From the NCBI GenBank assembly GCA_936440205.1, contig OW387133.1, positions 10,072,001 to 10,136,000 on the forward strand: a stretch of DNA of 64,000 bases, given 5' to 3'. Positions 47,739-56,586 of this stretch are shown piece by piece (position 1 is the stretch's first letter; each line of letters starts with the position of its first letter). The notes under the pieces were generated by a model. It was not told where the DNA came from. It saw only the letters and a program-made list of their open reading frames with translations, and searched no databases. The DNA comes from Lepidonotus clava (lineage: Eukaryota > Annelida > Polychaeta > Phyllodocida > Polynoidae). The position numbers and the translations under genes are program-made.

Positions 47739-50132
47739 CTAGATATCTAAGGGTATCGTGCTCACTCCGTCTTCACAAGTTTTTCTTTTTATATATTGAT
47801 AACTTAAGCCTGTCTTTTTCTGTTTGTATGTTATTATATGATGATCTACAACTTTGAAACCAGTGTTAACGGCGTCCATCGTGATTTGTGTTTCGAGTAC
47901 GGTGTTAAAAGATTCCATGTCAAGTATGTTTTGTTTCTGTATGACACCTTTACAGCTAGTTTTCTTTTCTTTTCCATGACCGATATAACATTTTGAATTT
48001 AGTGAAGTCATTTCATCTCCTTCCCATTCAATTTTGAATAGTCCTGGGGTCCGTTTATCATATTTTTCTCTTTCTTTACAACATGGTTGTGGAAACCATG
48101 GTAAATTATTTGTTTTTGCTATTATATATTGTTCCCTGTGATGTTCATTATCACAAGATTCTGATGGTAACCATAAGTGGCGTTCTCTATAATAGGCTTC
48201 TCTTTTTTCTGGAATTATTAATTCATCTAAAGTCTGTGCGCTGAGGGTGAAATACAGACTATCTGTATCCATTTCACAGAGTTCAAAGTCAGATTCTTCG
48301 ATGTACTTTGATAAGAAGTCGTAGTAAAATTGTAACATTTTCAGTTTTGCGTATTGATATACCATGAAACCTATTTGAACTGGAAGGTCGTATGTTATTG
48401 ACGTAGGGAGTGATGAGACTTCACATGTATCTTCACACAAGTCTTGGACATCTTGTACTGTCCAGTGAAGAGCTATTCTAGCGGCTTTTTCTGGTGTCAT
48501 ATATCGAGTGTTTGTGAAGTTTTGTTTGTTACAAATCGTTTTTCCATATGAACTGTTTCCTAGGAGTTTGTAGAGGTCAGAGAGAATTTTACAGTCAGGG
48601 TTTTTGTCGCCCTTTCTTCGTGCCTCTGTTACTTGATCAACAAATGAGAGAAACGATTTCTGTGGTATGTATTCAACTAGTAAGTGAACTTTTGTTACGA
48701 TTAAGCCTTTTTCTAAATACCATTTAAGTAGTGGTGAACCTAATAAAATATTTTTTGCAAAATAACTTCCGATTAATTGACGTTGTGGCCTTTTGACTCT
48801 ATCGTTCTTTAATAGATGTTGTTTCATGTGTTCTCCTACATCATCTCTTGACACCATTGTATTTTTGAAAATGGGCGTCATTTCTTCAAATTTGAATTTA
48901 AGGTGCTCAGGTGTGTGTATGTCCACCGATACTAGTCCAAAAATAGTCCCATTTTTTACACCGTTTATTATATCTATTTCAGAAAGGATATTGTGTGTGT
49001 TTGGAATCGGTATGCTCCACAGTGATTTACATGCTATAACACTGTTGTTGTTATTCTTGTCTTTGTTCCAGTCACATTCGTATTTCTCAATGACAGTATA
49101 ACCTATTAGTTCTAGATACAGTGTTGTTTTAAGAGTTTGTCGACATCTTTCTGACATTAGTTTACGACCTTTATCAGTAGAGAGAGTGTTTTTATTCATG
49201 TGACACGCGTGCCCATGCCAGTAGCAACCATGAAATTGATACACGGTTTTTGTATCTGGAACCAGGCCGTCCACTCGAACTCTTTTTGTACCCACACTAA
49301 CTTCCCCATGGTTATAAGCATGTAGTATTTTAACTTTGTCTGTAATCTCTCGAAACCGCAACCATTCTGTTGCAGCGCGACTGACTTTTTGAGATTGTTC
49401 AGGTTTGTAATTGTTACTACTTCTGCGGACTACAAAGTACCCCGTACAGTGTTCTTCACCCATACATTTAAGGTAAAGACTGTTTGCATCTACTCCTATG
49501 ATATGACGGCACACTTTACTTAATGGTCCGAATGATCTGCCCCGTATTCGTGTCACTCCTGCTTTTTGATGTCTATGAAATATAATCGATGGACCACCTA
49601 CCAAATTGCTTCTAATTAATTTGTGTACATCTTTGTCTGCCTCTGAGAATATAATGTAAGGAAGGCTGTTTGATGATGTGTTATCAAATAGAAATTTTAG
49701 TGTAAGGCCTGGAAGAGTCAGACCATCTTTGAACATATCTATTCCTCTTTCACTGAAAAATTTCATGTGTTGGTTTATAGCTTTGACAAAAGGTTCTACA
49801 TCTTTGTTATTGTAATATATTAGATAATCTCTGAAAGTTGTCATTCCATTATCTTTCCACACTTTCTTACACTTGGCATAGTCTTCCGCTGATATAGAAG
49901 TACCCGTAAGTGAACTATAGAAAGCTGAGCGAGGTGGAAGTTTTAAGTTCCCTAGTTTTCTAGTTGATGTCATCCACTCATATGGAAAGAACCCTTTACT
50001 TTCATCTTGTAGGAAAGCTTTTAAATAGCTAGCATACGAGTATCCGGGAGCTAGATAATTTAACATGTCTAAATAAACACAGTTCTCTGTGTAGACAGCT
50101 ATGTATTGATTACTCCTTTTTATGGTTTTCAT
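47739..50132 (-). CDS. Polinton PolB, C-terminal open frame (polymerase domain)
   Basis: Larger of the two adjacent frames that carry the protein-primed family B DNA polymerase. In order it shows the third exonuclease region (Tyr-Asn-Asn-Lys-Asp), the motif A region (Asp-Ala-Asn-Ser-Leu-Tyr), a Cys-Tyr-Trp-His-Gly-His segment typical of animal Polinton polymerases, motif B (Leu-Gly-Asn-Ser-Ser-Tyr-Gly) and motif C (Met-Asp-Thr-Asp-Ser-Leu-Tyr). These give the palm-domain metal-binding aspartates. The enzyme is expected to copy the whole element from its ends with a protein primer, as in adenoviruses. Composition is AT-rich like most of the element. The gene as a whole looks broken about once. 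Confidence 0.95.
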   Translation of the reverse strand: MKTIKRSNQYIAVYTENCVYLDMLNYLAPGYSYASYLKAFLQDESKGFFPYEWMTSTRKLGNLKLPPRSAFYSSLTGTSISAEDYAKCKKVWKDNGMTTFRDYLIYYNNKDVEPFVKAINQHMKFFSERGIDMFKDGLTLPGLTLKFLFDNTSSNSLPYIIFSEADKDVHKLIRSNLVGGPSIIFHRHQKAGVTRIRGRSFGPLSKVCRHIIGVDANSLYLKCMGEEHCTGYFVVRRSSNNYKPEQSQKVSRAATEWLRFREITDKVKILHAYNHGEVSVGTKRVRVDGLVPDTKTVYQFHGCYWHGHACHMNKNTLSTDKGRKLMSERCRQTLKTTLYLELIGYTVIEKYECDWNKDKNNNNSVIACKSLWSIPIPNTHNILSEIDIINGVKNGTIFGLVSVDIHTPEHLKFKFEEMTPIFKNTMVSRDDVGEHMKQHLLKNDRVKRPQRQLIGSYFAKNILLGSPLLKWYLEKGLIVTKVHLLVEYIPQKSFLSFVDQVTEARRKGDKNPDCKILSDLYKLLGNSSYGKTICNKQNFTNTRYMTPEKAARIALHWTVQDVQDLCEDTCEVSSLPTSITYDLPVQIGFMVYQYAKLKMLQFYYDFLSKYIEESDFELCEMDTDSLYFTLSAQTLDELIIPEKREAYYRERHLWLPSESCDNEHHREQYIIAKTNNLPWFPQPCCKEREKYDKRTPGLFKIEWEGDEMTSLNSKCYIGHGKEKKTSCKGVIQKQNILDMESFNTVLETQITMDAVNTGFKVVDHHIITYKQKKTGLSYQYIKRKTCEDGVSTIPLDI

Positions 50133-50171
50133 CTCAGCTGTTTGCTTCTTTGCATAGAAGGAATGGAAATC

Positions 50172-51968
50172 TCACTTTATTAGATTTAAGTCGTAGCGAC
50201 CCGAATTGAAACCTATGACAGGTACTCTGTAAATATAGTTCATAAGACGAATTTTGATTTTATCTATTCTGTGCGAAGTTTTATTGCTACTCTTTTTTCC
50301 TATACTCTTCATTAGTGATTTAGGCACTTTTTTTCCTTCGGCAATCTCGTTTTTCTTATACTTTTCAAGCTTTTTTATTATGTCAGAGAAACGTGTTTCT
50401 ACAACAGCTCCTATTTTTTCAGCTAACTTTTGTATGTAATCCAGAGTGTCGTGAACTATTTCATCATTTTCTCCATCACTTTTTCTTATGAAACAAACTG
50501 GTTTTTCCCACTCTGGAAAGTCACTTGCTACACTAGATGAAAGCGGTACATGATGTGATTCGACTACTGTATTAGTTGTCTGAACATCACCTTTTGTTTT
50601 GTGAGAAAAATAACTTTCGAAATCATACACAATTTTGTATGGATATATTCGAAGTTCAGATGGTACTTTTATACCTAGCTCCTCCAGTCTATCAAATACA
50701 GATGGTTTGTTTTTGTAAATACCACCTTTGTAGATGAATTTAACTTGCGTACAGTCGCTTTTAATGTTAGTGTGTCGCTTAAGATTATACTCTGTTTCAA
50801 AGAGTCTTCTACACTTACGACACATGTGGAACTGTGAATATTTATTTAGATCGTTTACTAGACTGAAGTGATGGTCGTATAGATTTAGTGTCATAACTTT
50901 AGACTCATCCTCAACACTCATTAAATTTCCCTTTATACATTTTAATGTACAAGGTGTCCCCCTTTTAAATTTCTTTTTCTTGGAAGTAGTACTCTTCTTA
51001 GGAATGAGTGAAAAGACTCTTATCATAATGTTGTATTTGGTTTCTATCTGGGTCAATGCCTTAATTGAAATGCCTCTGAATGATACTTTAGTTTCATCAG
51101 GAAAACATTCTTGAAGTAGTCTTTCACAGTGGGATGTGTTTTTGAAAAGAAAATATGACAGACACCTAAAAAAACACAGGTAGTCTTTGTACACCCGTTT
51201 GCTCTTTGGATTACGATGAAAATGTTGTAAACCCCGTCTACGTAGGAAATTCGGAATTGTATCCAATCTTCCTATTAGACCATCCTCTCTACCTTGAACC
51301 CTTACTATGTAAATGTTTGCGTTTACATTACCCACTAGTCTCCAACTTGTGTCAGCTCTATTGACACTCCATTCTTTATCGCGTAAAAAACTTATTACAT
51401 CTTGCAAGTCAGAATCATTTTTAATATGTCTGTAATTGCTTTGCTGTTCGTGCTCTAACCAAAATAAAGAGGAGTTATTCACTGAAGGATGGTAATACAT
51501 AACTTCTCGATCTTCTGTATAAATCTTTTCTTCAGCAGTTTCTGTTGTTCCTCCATTAAGTCTTTCAAGTAATGCACCTAAAGATATAGCTAGTCTATAT
51601 TCGAAAACTTGGTTCTGATGTATTTTGTTAATAGCCTCTATTATCTCTTCAACTGCTTCTTTCATGTTCAGAGTTGAGAGTCTGACATTGAAAATTGATT
51701 GAACACTTCCTAGGAGAACTAAACCGTTTGCTATTGACTTAAAGTTTTTAACATAAGTGTCGTGATACCACCAATAACTACCTATAGTTGATGGCATTAC
51801 TGTTGTTTCTATATCATACTGTTCTCTTACGCATGTAGGTGAAGAACAGATCACCTTTCCAGAATGTAAAGAAAAATTGCGAGGACGACGTGGCACGTTA
51901 CACATCGGACAATTTATATTCTGATTCATTTTCTTATTTTTCGACTTAATAACTATATAAATATACAC
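50172..51968 (-). CDS. Polinton PolB, N-terminal open frame (exonuclease part)
   Basis: N-terminal part of the same polymerase. A zinc-binding Cys-x2-Cys pair lies near the start (a Met at codon 14 is a likely alternative start). A Cys-Phe-Phe-Arg-Cys-Leu motif, common in the N-terminal extension of animal Polinton polymerases, lies near residue 270. A Cys-x2-Cys...His zinc finger follows at about 390. Proofreading exonuclease region I (Asp-Phe-Glu) and region II (Asn-x3-Tyr-Asp) lie toward the end. The terminal-protein role sometimes placed in this N-terminal region cannot be shown from sequence. Confidence 0.93.
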   Translation of the reverse strand: MYIYIVIKSKNKKMNQNINCPMCNVPRRPRNFSLHSGKVICSSPTCVREQYDIETTVMPSTIGSYWWYHDTYVKNFKSIANGLVLLGSVQSIFNVRLSTLNMKEAVEEIIEAINKIHQNQVFEYRLAISLGALLERLNGGTTETAEEKIYTEDREVMYYHPSVNNSSLFWLEHEQQSNYRHIKNDSDLQDVISFLRDKEWSVNRADTSWRLVGNVNANIYIVRVQGREDGLIGRLDTIPNFLRRRGLQHFHRNPKSKRVYKDYLCFFRCLSYFLFKNTSHCERLLQECFPDETKVSFRGISIKALTQIETKYNIMIRVFSLIPKKSTTSKKKKFKRGTPCTLKCIKGNLMSVEDESKVMTLNLYDHHFSLVNDLNKYSQFHMCRKCRRLFETEYNLKRHTNIKSDCTQVKFIYKGGIYKNKPSVFDRLEELGIKVPSELRIYPYKIVYDFESYFSHKTKGDVQTTNTVVESHHVPLSSSVASDFPEWEKPVCFIRKSDGENDEIVHDTLDYIQKLAEKIGAVVETRFSDIIKKLEKYKKNEIAEGKKVPKSLMKSIGKKSSNKTSHRIDKIKIRLMNYIYRVPVIGFNSGRYDLNLIK

Positions 51969-52231
51969 TTATGTTCTAGCTAGTTATTTAAAAAGCTGAC
52001 TAAATATTTTTGTTTGAAGCTAACTATGTGCTACACTAACTATGCGCTAGGTGAATATATAAAGCTGACTAAATACTTTCTTTGAAGCTAGCTAATATAA
52101 TATCTACAGCATGATTAAATGTTTTCTGTGTATATAAGTATATAGGCAACCACACCACACCATGTATAGTTACTGATATGTTTTAAGACCACACCTACCT
52201 GCCCTTGGTGATTACATCATGTTTCTGTGAT
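51969..52231. promoter_or_regulatory. Likely polymerase promoter with repeated words
   Basis: Non-coding stretch in front of the polymerase. AAAGCTGACTAAATA occurs at about 51992 and 52061, each followed by TTTGAAGCTA, and ACTATG.GCTA recurs between them. TATATAAA lies at about 52054. Paired words in front of a minus-strand gene suggest an early promoter, by inference. Confidence 0.5.
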
Positions 52232-52630
52232 CTATTCGGACTGCTTTAAGTCATTCAGGATCTTTGGTCCCAGCGTGCTGACCAAGTCGAAGAACAGTGC
52301 GGATGGCACGGTGTGTCCCTGGTCTTTCGGAGGTGCGTCGTGCACCCCGCCCGAGTTGACCCGTTTCTCCAGCTGCTCCACGTAGTAGCGGGACCCGATA
52401 TGGATCTTGGCCTTCCCCTGGTAGGTGGTCACGATGACCCAGATGTTGTGCGTCTTGTTGACCTCCTGGACGTAAGGCTTAATAGTCGGGATGCCCTGTT
52501 CTGCTTCACCTGAGGCCCGTTCGTACTGCTGGATGATCGTTCTTGCGGCGTCGAGAAGGTTCTGGAAACCTGTCTTACTCAAGTTGATCCGGCGTTCGTA
52601 GGCTCGCTGAGGGTACTGAATTATGGCGAC
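52232..52630 (-). CDS. Polinton GC-rich gene, exon 2
   Basis: Second exon of a spliced, unrecognised gene. It begins after a good acceptor (T-rich tract and CAG) and keeps the frame of exon 1 (phase 0), giving about 132 residues to the stop. The reading has mixed alpha/beta character, with several Lys/Arg residues and no cysteine cluster. An internal Met at 52582 could be misread as a start. Codon use is GC-rich, unlike the polymerase next door but like the major capsid gene. Function unknown; with the basic tract of exon 1 a nucleic-acid-binding role is possible. Confidence 0.75.
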   Translation of the reverse strand, partial: VAIIQYPQRAYERRINLSKTGFQNLLDAARTIIQQYERASGEAEQGIPTIKPYVQEVNKTHNIWVIVTTYQGKAKIHIGSRYYVEQLEKRVNSGGVHDAPPKDQGHTVPSALFFDLVSTLGPKILNDLKQSE

Positions 52631-52841
52631 CTGAAAAATATAAGCATAATTTTGTTTTGAGTTATATGTATAAATTTGGGGCTCTCTCTCTCTCTCTCTC
52701 TCTCATTCTATTTCTATTTAAACTATTATGTATTCTTTACTTCTATTTCACATTAAATAATTACAATGAAAGTTAACTATAAACGAAGTACATGTTACCT
52801 GAAATAAAAATAATGATTCTATAATTTAAAATCGTACTTAC
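52631..52841 (-). other. Phase-0 GT-AG intron in Polinton gene
   Basis: 211 bp between GTAAGT (donor, minus strand, at 52836-52841) and TTTTTCAG (acceptor, ending 52631). AT-rich in contrast to both exons. Contains a dinucleotide (TC)n microsatellite at about 52682-52703. The exon frames agree across it. Confidence 0.8.
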
Positions 52842-53687
52842 CCCTACAGGATCAGGTGGCCCATACACGTGGATGCAGGTGTTCTTGAAGGCGTCACTGT
52901 TGAGGAAATACACCTTCTTAGCTTGCGTGATGTAACCGTCCTTGTACTCGACGTCCAATTCCAGTGGCCAGAACAATCCGGTCAGGTCCAATATAGGCGA
53001 GAGAGGGGCGGCTTTACTCTGCTGTGCCTCTAGCTCCTTCAAGACCGCATCAGCATACTGCTGCGCTAGTGCAACGTCCAGTGGAACTACTTTACCTTTC
53101 TTTGCACGAGGTTTCCGTTCACCAGCAGGCTTCCGTTTTCTCGGCGGTGCCTTTTTCTTGTCTGTTGGTTCTCCCTCCGACTCTTCTTCGATGGTGATCG
53201 GTACCGAAAGAGCTTCGCCGTCTTTCGGTGGTGGCACGTTTTCTTTGTTGGAGTCGTCTTGGAGGGTAGCGGCGGCGGCGGCAGCGGCGGCGGTGGTGGC
53301 GATTGTGGCAGTGACAGCGTCAGTCAAAGATGCAGGTGGCTCGGGATTCCACAGATCAGAAATATCGTTGTATAGACTGGCATCAACAGCGTTGACGGTG
53401 ATGGACGTACCTTCGCCTACATCTGTAATATAGCCAGATTGAGTGTCCATGGACGAATCTGTCGCATAACCCCCAACTGCAACAGGAACGTAACCGGCGT
53501 CTTCTCTCGATGGAAACACTCGGTATTGATCAAAGTATTCATCAATGACCGAATTTCCAGGAGGGGGCTGCTTCGGAAGTCCCTCCTGAGCGGAGGAAGA
53601 TGTTGAGGTCTTTCCACGAGCAGTCAAACTTCTACGTCCCATCATGAGAGTGTTGAGAAGACTCCAGCCCATGAGTCTTTTATACAA
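52842..53687 (-). CDS. Polinton GC-rich gene, exon 1
   Basis: About 282 residues to the splice donor. The start is a short basic and hydrophobic segment (about 1-25). It then runs through Ser/Gln/Pro-rich sequence, an Ala-rich run (near residue 140), an acidic stretch and a strongly basic Lys/Arg/Pro tract (about 178-200) that looks like a nuclear localisation or DNA-binding region. The last 70 residues look folded. Not recognised. It starts about 126 bp from the divergent 281-residue gene, so the two probably share a promoter. GC-rich codons and an intron set it apart from its neighbours, which may mean capture from a host genome. Confidence 0.75.
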
Positions 53688-53813
53688 AAGTTTACTATCA
53701 ACGTCGATTAAACGTAGGACGGTTTTTCCATTTTCACAAAGTTTTTCATGAGCGTCGTCCGTTATTTTATTCGTATTTTGTTTTGTTACCGATAAGCAGA
53801 TATCACTGAGTAC

Positions 53814-54659
53814 ATGGTTCCATTAGTGACGCGACGCGAGAGTCTGACACGTGCACTCCATAACAAAATATTCAAAATTTACATGTATCAGTTTCATTGG
53901 AGATACGTATTGTGGTCGTTAACAAAAATGATAATATACGCTCTCAGAGACCCTCTGAGATTCATTTCTAGACTTGTCACCAATCGCACCAGTCTCATCA
54001 TGTACATGAACGCACAACCCTTGGTTCAGCACCGTGTACCGCTGGCACCGCTCATTGGAAGACCATCTCATTTTCGAAATGCGCTGGTCAACGTGCCTTT
54101 TGCGCGAGCATCAGGTATCTGTGGAGAGCATCATTGGGTGAAATACATCTGTCCGAGAGATGGAAGGTATCAAATTGAGGGTGAAATTCATCCAAACATT
54201 TTATTTCAAAATTGCAAACTTCTGAAAAACATTCGGCTAACCCAACAATCTCATCTAACGCTCAAAGATATGATAACCAAGAAACCTTGTGTTGTCGGTT
54301 TACCGACAACACAAGGTATCTTGAGCCACATTTTTGCGCGACACTCTGTCAAGGAAACAGTGCAGAGACGTTTTTGGCGTAAATCAGAAGCAGATCCTGA
54401 TGGAAAACCCTCTATATTTCTGCACGCTGATATTGTTATTCCCCTTATCAACGCAACCATCCGATATCCTGACAAAATAGTGAACACCCTTGACAACAAC
54501 AAATTCTTCTATGAAAAAGAGTTCGATACAGAAATCGGACATGGTCAGGAGGGTTGTGACCATATTGTGAGGGTTGTCGGAAGGAATGGTAAAGAATCAA
54601 GTCTCGTGACGGCTTATTCTATTCCTAGATTTACTCCTACTCCTACTATCGAATATTAA
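53814..54659 (+). CDS. Polinton protein of unknown function, 281 aa
   Basis: Not recognised. A basic N-terminus (1-20) is followed by an aromatic-rich amphipathic stretch (about 22-50) that might touch membranes. The centre has a His-His-Trp segment and several Arg/His residues. The last 60 residues read as a compact beta-rich unit with Gly-His-Gly and conserved-looking Gly/Asp positions. A perfect 15-bp-arm inverted repeat (54285-54316) lies within the coding sequence. It is the first plus-strand gene, divergent from the spliced GC-rich gene. Function cannot be given. Confidence 0.65.
   Translation: MVPLVTRRESLTRALHNKIFKIYMYQFHWRYVLWSLTKMIIYALRDPLRFISRLVTNRTSLIMYMNAQPLVQHRVPLAPLIGRPSHFRNALVNVPFARASGICGEHHWVKYICPRDGRYQIEGEIHPNILFQNCKLLKNIRLTQQSHLTLKDMITKKPCVVGLPTTQGILSHIFARHSVKETVQRRFWRKSEADPDGKPSIFLHADIVIPLINATIRYPDKIVNTLDNNKFFYEKEFDTEIGHGQEGCDHIVRVVGRNGKESSLVTAYSIPRFTPTPTIEY
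54285..54316. repeat. Perfect hairpin inside a coding frame
   Basis: CCTTGTGTTGTCGGT and ACCGACAACACAAGG form 15-bp perfect arms around TT. It lies in the middle of the 281-residue gene without interrupting it. Confidence 0.95.
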
Positions 54660-54699
54660 AAAGAAAACAAAGATCCTCTTATGCTCCTCCAGACTATTC

Positions 54700-54725
54700 G
54701 GTTTTCTACCAAAAGGTAGAAAACC
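54700..54725 (+). terminator. Hairpin after the 281-aa gene, possible 3' end signal
   Basis: GGTTTTCTACC (54700-54710) and GGTAGAAAACC (54715-54725) are perfect 11-bp arms around AAAA, 40 bp past the stop codon. Position suggests an RNA 3'-end or stability element. Perfect pairing is seen; function is inferred. Confidence 0.45.
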
Positions 54726-54998
54726 ACCCTTCAACCAATCTCTTTTATTTTCACACTTATAACGTAAAGACGTCCGTTTATTTACTATACAGATCTATAA
54801 ATCATGCCATTATTTATGTTGCCATTGAAACAAAACGTTTATGTAGTGATGAATTAGACGCTGGTTAGGTTTATCTCCTGCGACATACGAGCTGATAATA
54901 AAGTTGATACTATCAAGCTTGTAACTCTAACCACACGTTAACGGTTATAACCACTTAATCAAAATAAAAACACAAACGCCTCAAACGGCGTTCAACGC

Positions 54999-55058
54999 TT
55001 TTCTTGAAAAGAGAAAAGGGGGTGCATAAAGCTCACCCCTTTTCTCTTTTCAAGAAAA
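54999..55058. repeat. Polinton hairpin, 25-bp arms
   Basis: TTTTCTTGAAAAGAGAAAAG with GGGGTG at 54999-55024 pairs with 55034-55058, with a single-base length difference, around a 9-base loop. It directly joins the CpG-rich patch where CAAAATGC and GCATTTTG form another spaced inverted pair. Confidence 0.9.
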
Positions 55059-55229
55059 CAAAATGCGCGCCGCTCCGCTCGCGGGTGATCCGCGTGGCGG
55101 GCGCGGTTCGGCGGTCGGTGCATTTTGGGTGGGAGGGTGCGTTTTGCACCCGACATCCAGGGGCTGTCCCATAACAAAGACTGATCAAATAAAAAACAAA
55201 ACGTATGGAGAGCGTTTATGGTTCGGTTT

Positions 55230-55465
55230 CATTAATTTGTTATTCTTTTGTTTTGTGAAAGAGAAAAACCCATGTTATCACAGTTTACACTTTTAATTTG
55301 GTATTCTTTTGTTTCGTTCCGCATAAAAGATTGTTATGATGCCATCTCTTTTAATTTGACGTTATTTTATTTTGATCCTCATAAAATGTTGTTATGACCA
55401 CATCTCTTTTCATTTGTCATTATTTTATTTCGTTACAGGAAAAACACCCTTATGTTATAGAAACC
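55230..55465 (+). promoter_or_regulatory. Four-copy repeat upstream of the ATPase
   Basis: A 58-61-bp unit (TTTTAATTTG..TTATT.TTTT.TTTCGTT, then CATAAAA..TTGTTATGA) occurs four times from about 55230, 55291, 55349 and 55407. It ends roughly 90 bp before the ATPase start. Iterated units at this place look like an upstream activating array for the plus-strand gene string, by inference. Confidence 0.6.
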
Positions 55466-55555
55466 AAACAAAAAGGATTGTTTTTTCATTAAAGTGTCAT
55501 TCAGTACATTAACCTTCGACCGGGTAAGACGTGTTATAACTTAAATAGAAAAAAA

Positions 55556-56227
55556 ATGGAAAGTGTAAAGGAAATCGCATTTGACCCAAGACTACAAGGA
55601 CCTTTCACATGTCTTATCGCTGTACCTTCAGGATGTGGTAAAACACAATTAGTGTTTGAAATTATAGAAAAGGCGAAAACTGTAATAAACCCACCAGTCG
55701 ATGAGATTATATATTGCTATGGACAATGGCAAGACGTTTTCAAGAAGTATCAGGGAAAAGTGAAATTCAACGAAGGTCTACTTTCAAGAGAAGAACTTTT
55801 ACATAAGAAAAAGGATTTATCTCAACATTCTCTACTTATAATAGATGATCTGTTAGATAAAGAAGATGCACCTCTTATAAGAGATCTATTCATAAAAGGT
55901 TCTCACCATAGAAATATGAGTGTTATATTCATAACTCAAAATTTATTTCTGCCTAATAAGGATTTCAGAACACTTAGTTTGAATTCTCATTACATGATAA
56001 TTTTCAAAAATCCAAGAGATATGAGTCAAATTCACGCTTTATCACGTCAAGTGTTTCCAACTCATCCACGTTTTCTTACCAACGTATATAACGAAGAAAC
56101 ATCGGCGAGACACTCATATCTAGTGCTAGACTTCAAGCAGACTACACCCAATACACTAAGGGTGCGTAACAGCGTGACTACACCTCTCAAGACAACTGTA
56201 TTCATTCCTACTACACGGAAACAATGA
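55556..56227 (+). CDS. Polinton genome-packaging ATPase (FtsK/HerA, A32-like)
   Basis: Motor ATPase expected to pump the element's DNA into capsids. The Walker A loop is Pro-Ser-Gly-Cys-Gly-Lys-Thr near residue 28. Walker B is a hydrophobic strand ending Ile-Ile-Asp-Asp near residue 101. A Thr-Gln-Asn sensor-like segment lies near residue 130. At 223 residues it has the usual length for Polinton ATPases. Its stop overlaps the next start as ATGA, so the two are tightly coupled. The start follows an A-rich leader after the four-copy repeat. Confidence 0.95.
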   Translation: MESVKEIAFDPRLQGPFTCLIAVPSGCGKTQLVFEIIEKAKTVINPPVDEIIYCYGQWQDVFKKYQGKVKFNEGLLSREELLHKKKDLSQHSLLIIDDLLDKEDAPLIRDLFIKGSHHRNMSVIFITQNLFLPNKDFRTLSLNSHYMIIFKNPRDMSQIHALSRQVFPTHPRFLTNVYNEETSARHSYLVLDFKQTTPNTLRVRNSVTTPLKTTVFIPTTRKQ

Positions 56228-56580
56228 AGGCTAAACAACTCGCTCTCATAAAGAAACATCTTCCTCTATTGAGACATCTGTCTAAATGCACTGGTAAGGA
56301 GTGTAAACATATAATGATGGGAATGTCTAATGAGGTGATAAGGTTGATAGCGCAAATAGGTGTGAATATTATGAATAAAAACTTGCACATCTCCAATAAA
56401 CAAGCAGTCGGTCGTCTATCGAGGTACAAGACACAACTCAAGGGTCTTACCAAGCCTTCAACTACAGTAGGACACAAACGTAAGATTCTTGAACAAGAAG
56501 GTGGTTTTATTGGTACTCTATTGGGATTAGCTGTTCCACTCATATCCAGTCTTATCGGAGGCCTTACAAGACATCATTAG
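56224..56580 (+). CDS. Polinton small basic protein with hydrophobic tail
   Basis: 118 residues. The first 85 are basic and helical. The end is a Gly-Gly-Phe followed by a Leu/Ile/Gly-rich hydrophobic segment and a short His tail. Small proteins of this plan directly follow the ATPase in many animal Polintons and adintovirus-like elements and recall adenovirus core proteins of the pX type. The match is by plan, not by firm motif. A virion core or membrane-active role is possible. Confidence 0.8.
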   Translation: MKAKQLALIKKHLPLLRHLSKCTGKECKHIMMGMSNEVIRLIAQIGVNIMNKNLHISNKQAVGRLSRYKTQLKGLTKPSTTVGHKRKILEQEGGFIGTLLGLAVPLISSLIGGLTRHH

Positions 56581-56586
56581 GAGAAA

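Larger units (their letters stand above)
54660..55555. other. Polinton intergenic region with hairpins and repeats
   Basis: Long non-coding stretch between the 281-residue gene and the ATPase. It holds a hairpin just past the stop (54700-54725), a longer hairpin (54999-55058), a small CpG-rich patch (55060-55160) and a four-copy AT-rich repeat (55230-55460). It probably holds the terminator of one gene and the promoter of the virion gene string. Confidence 0.75.
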
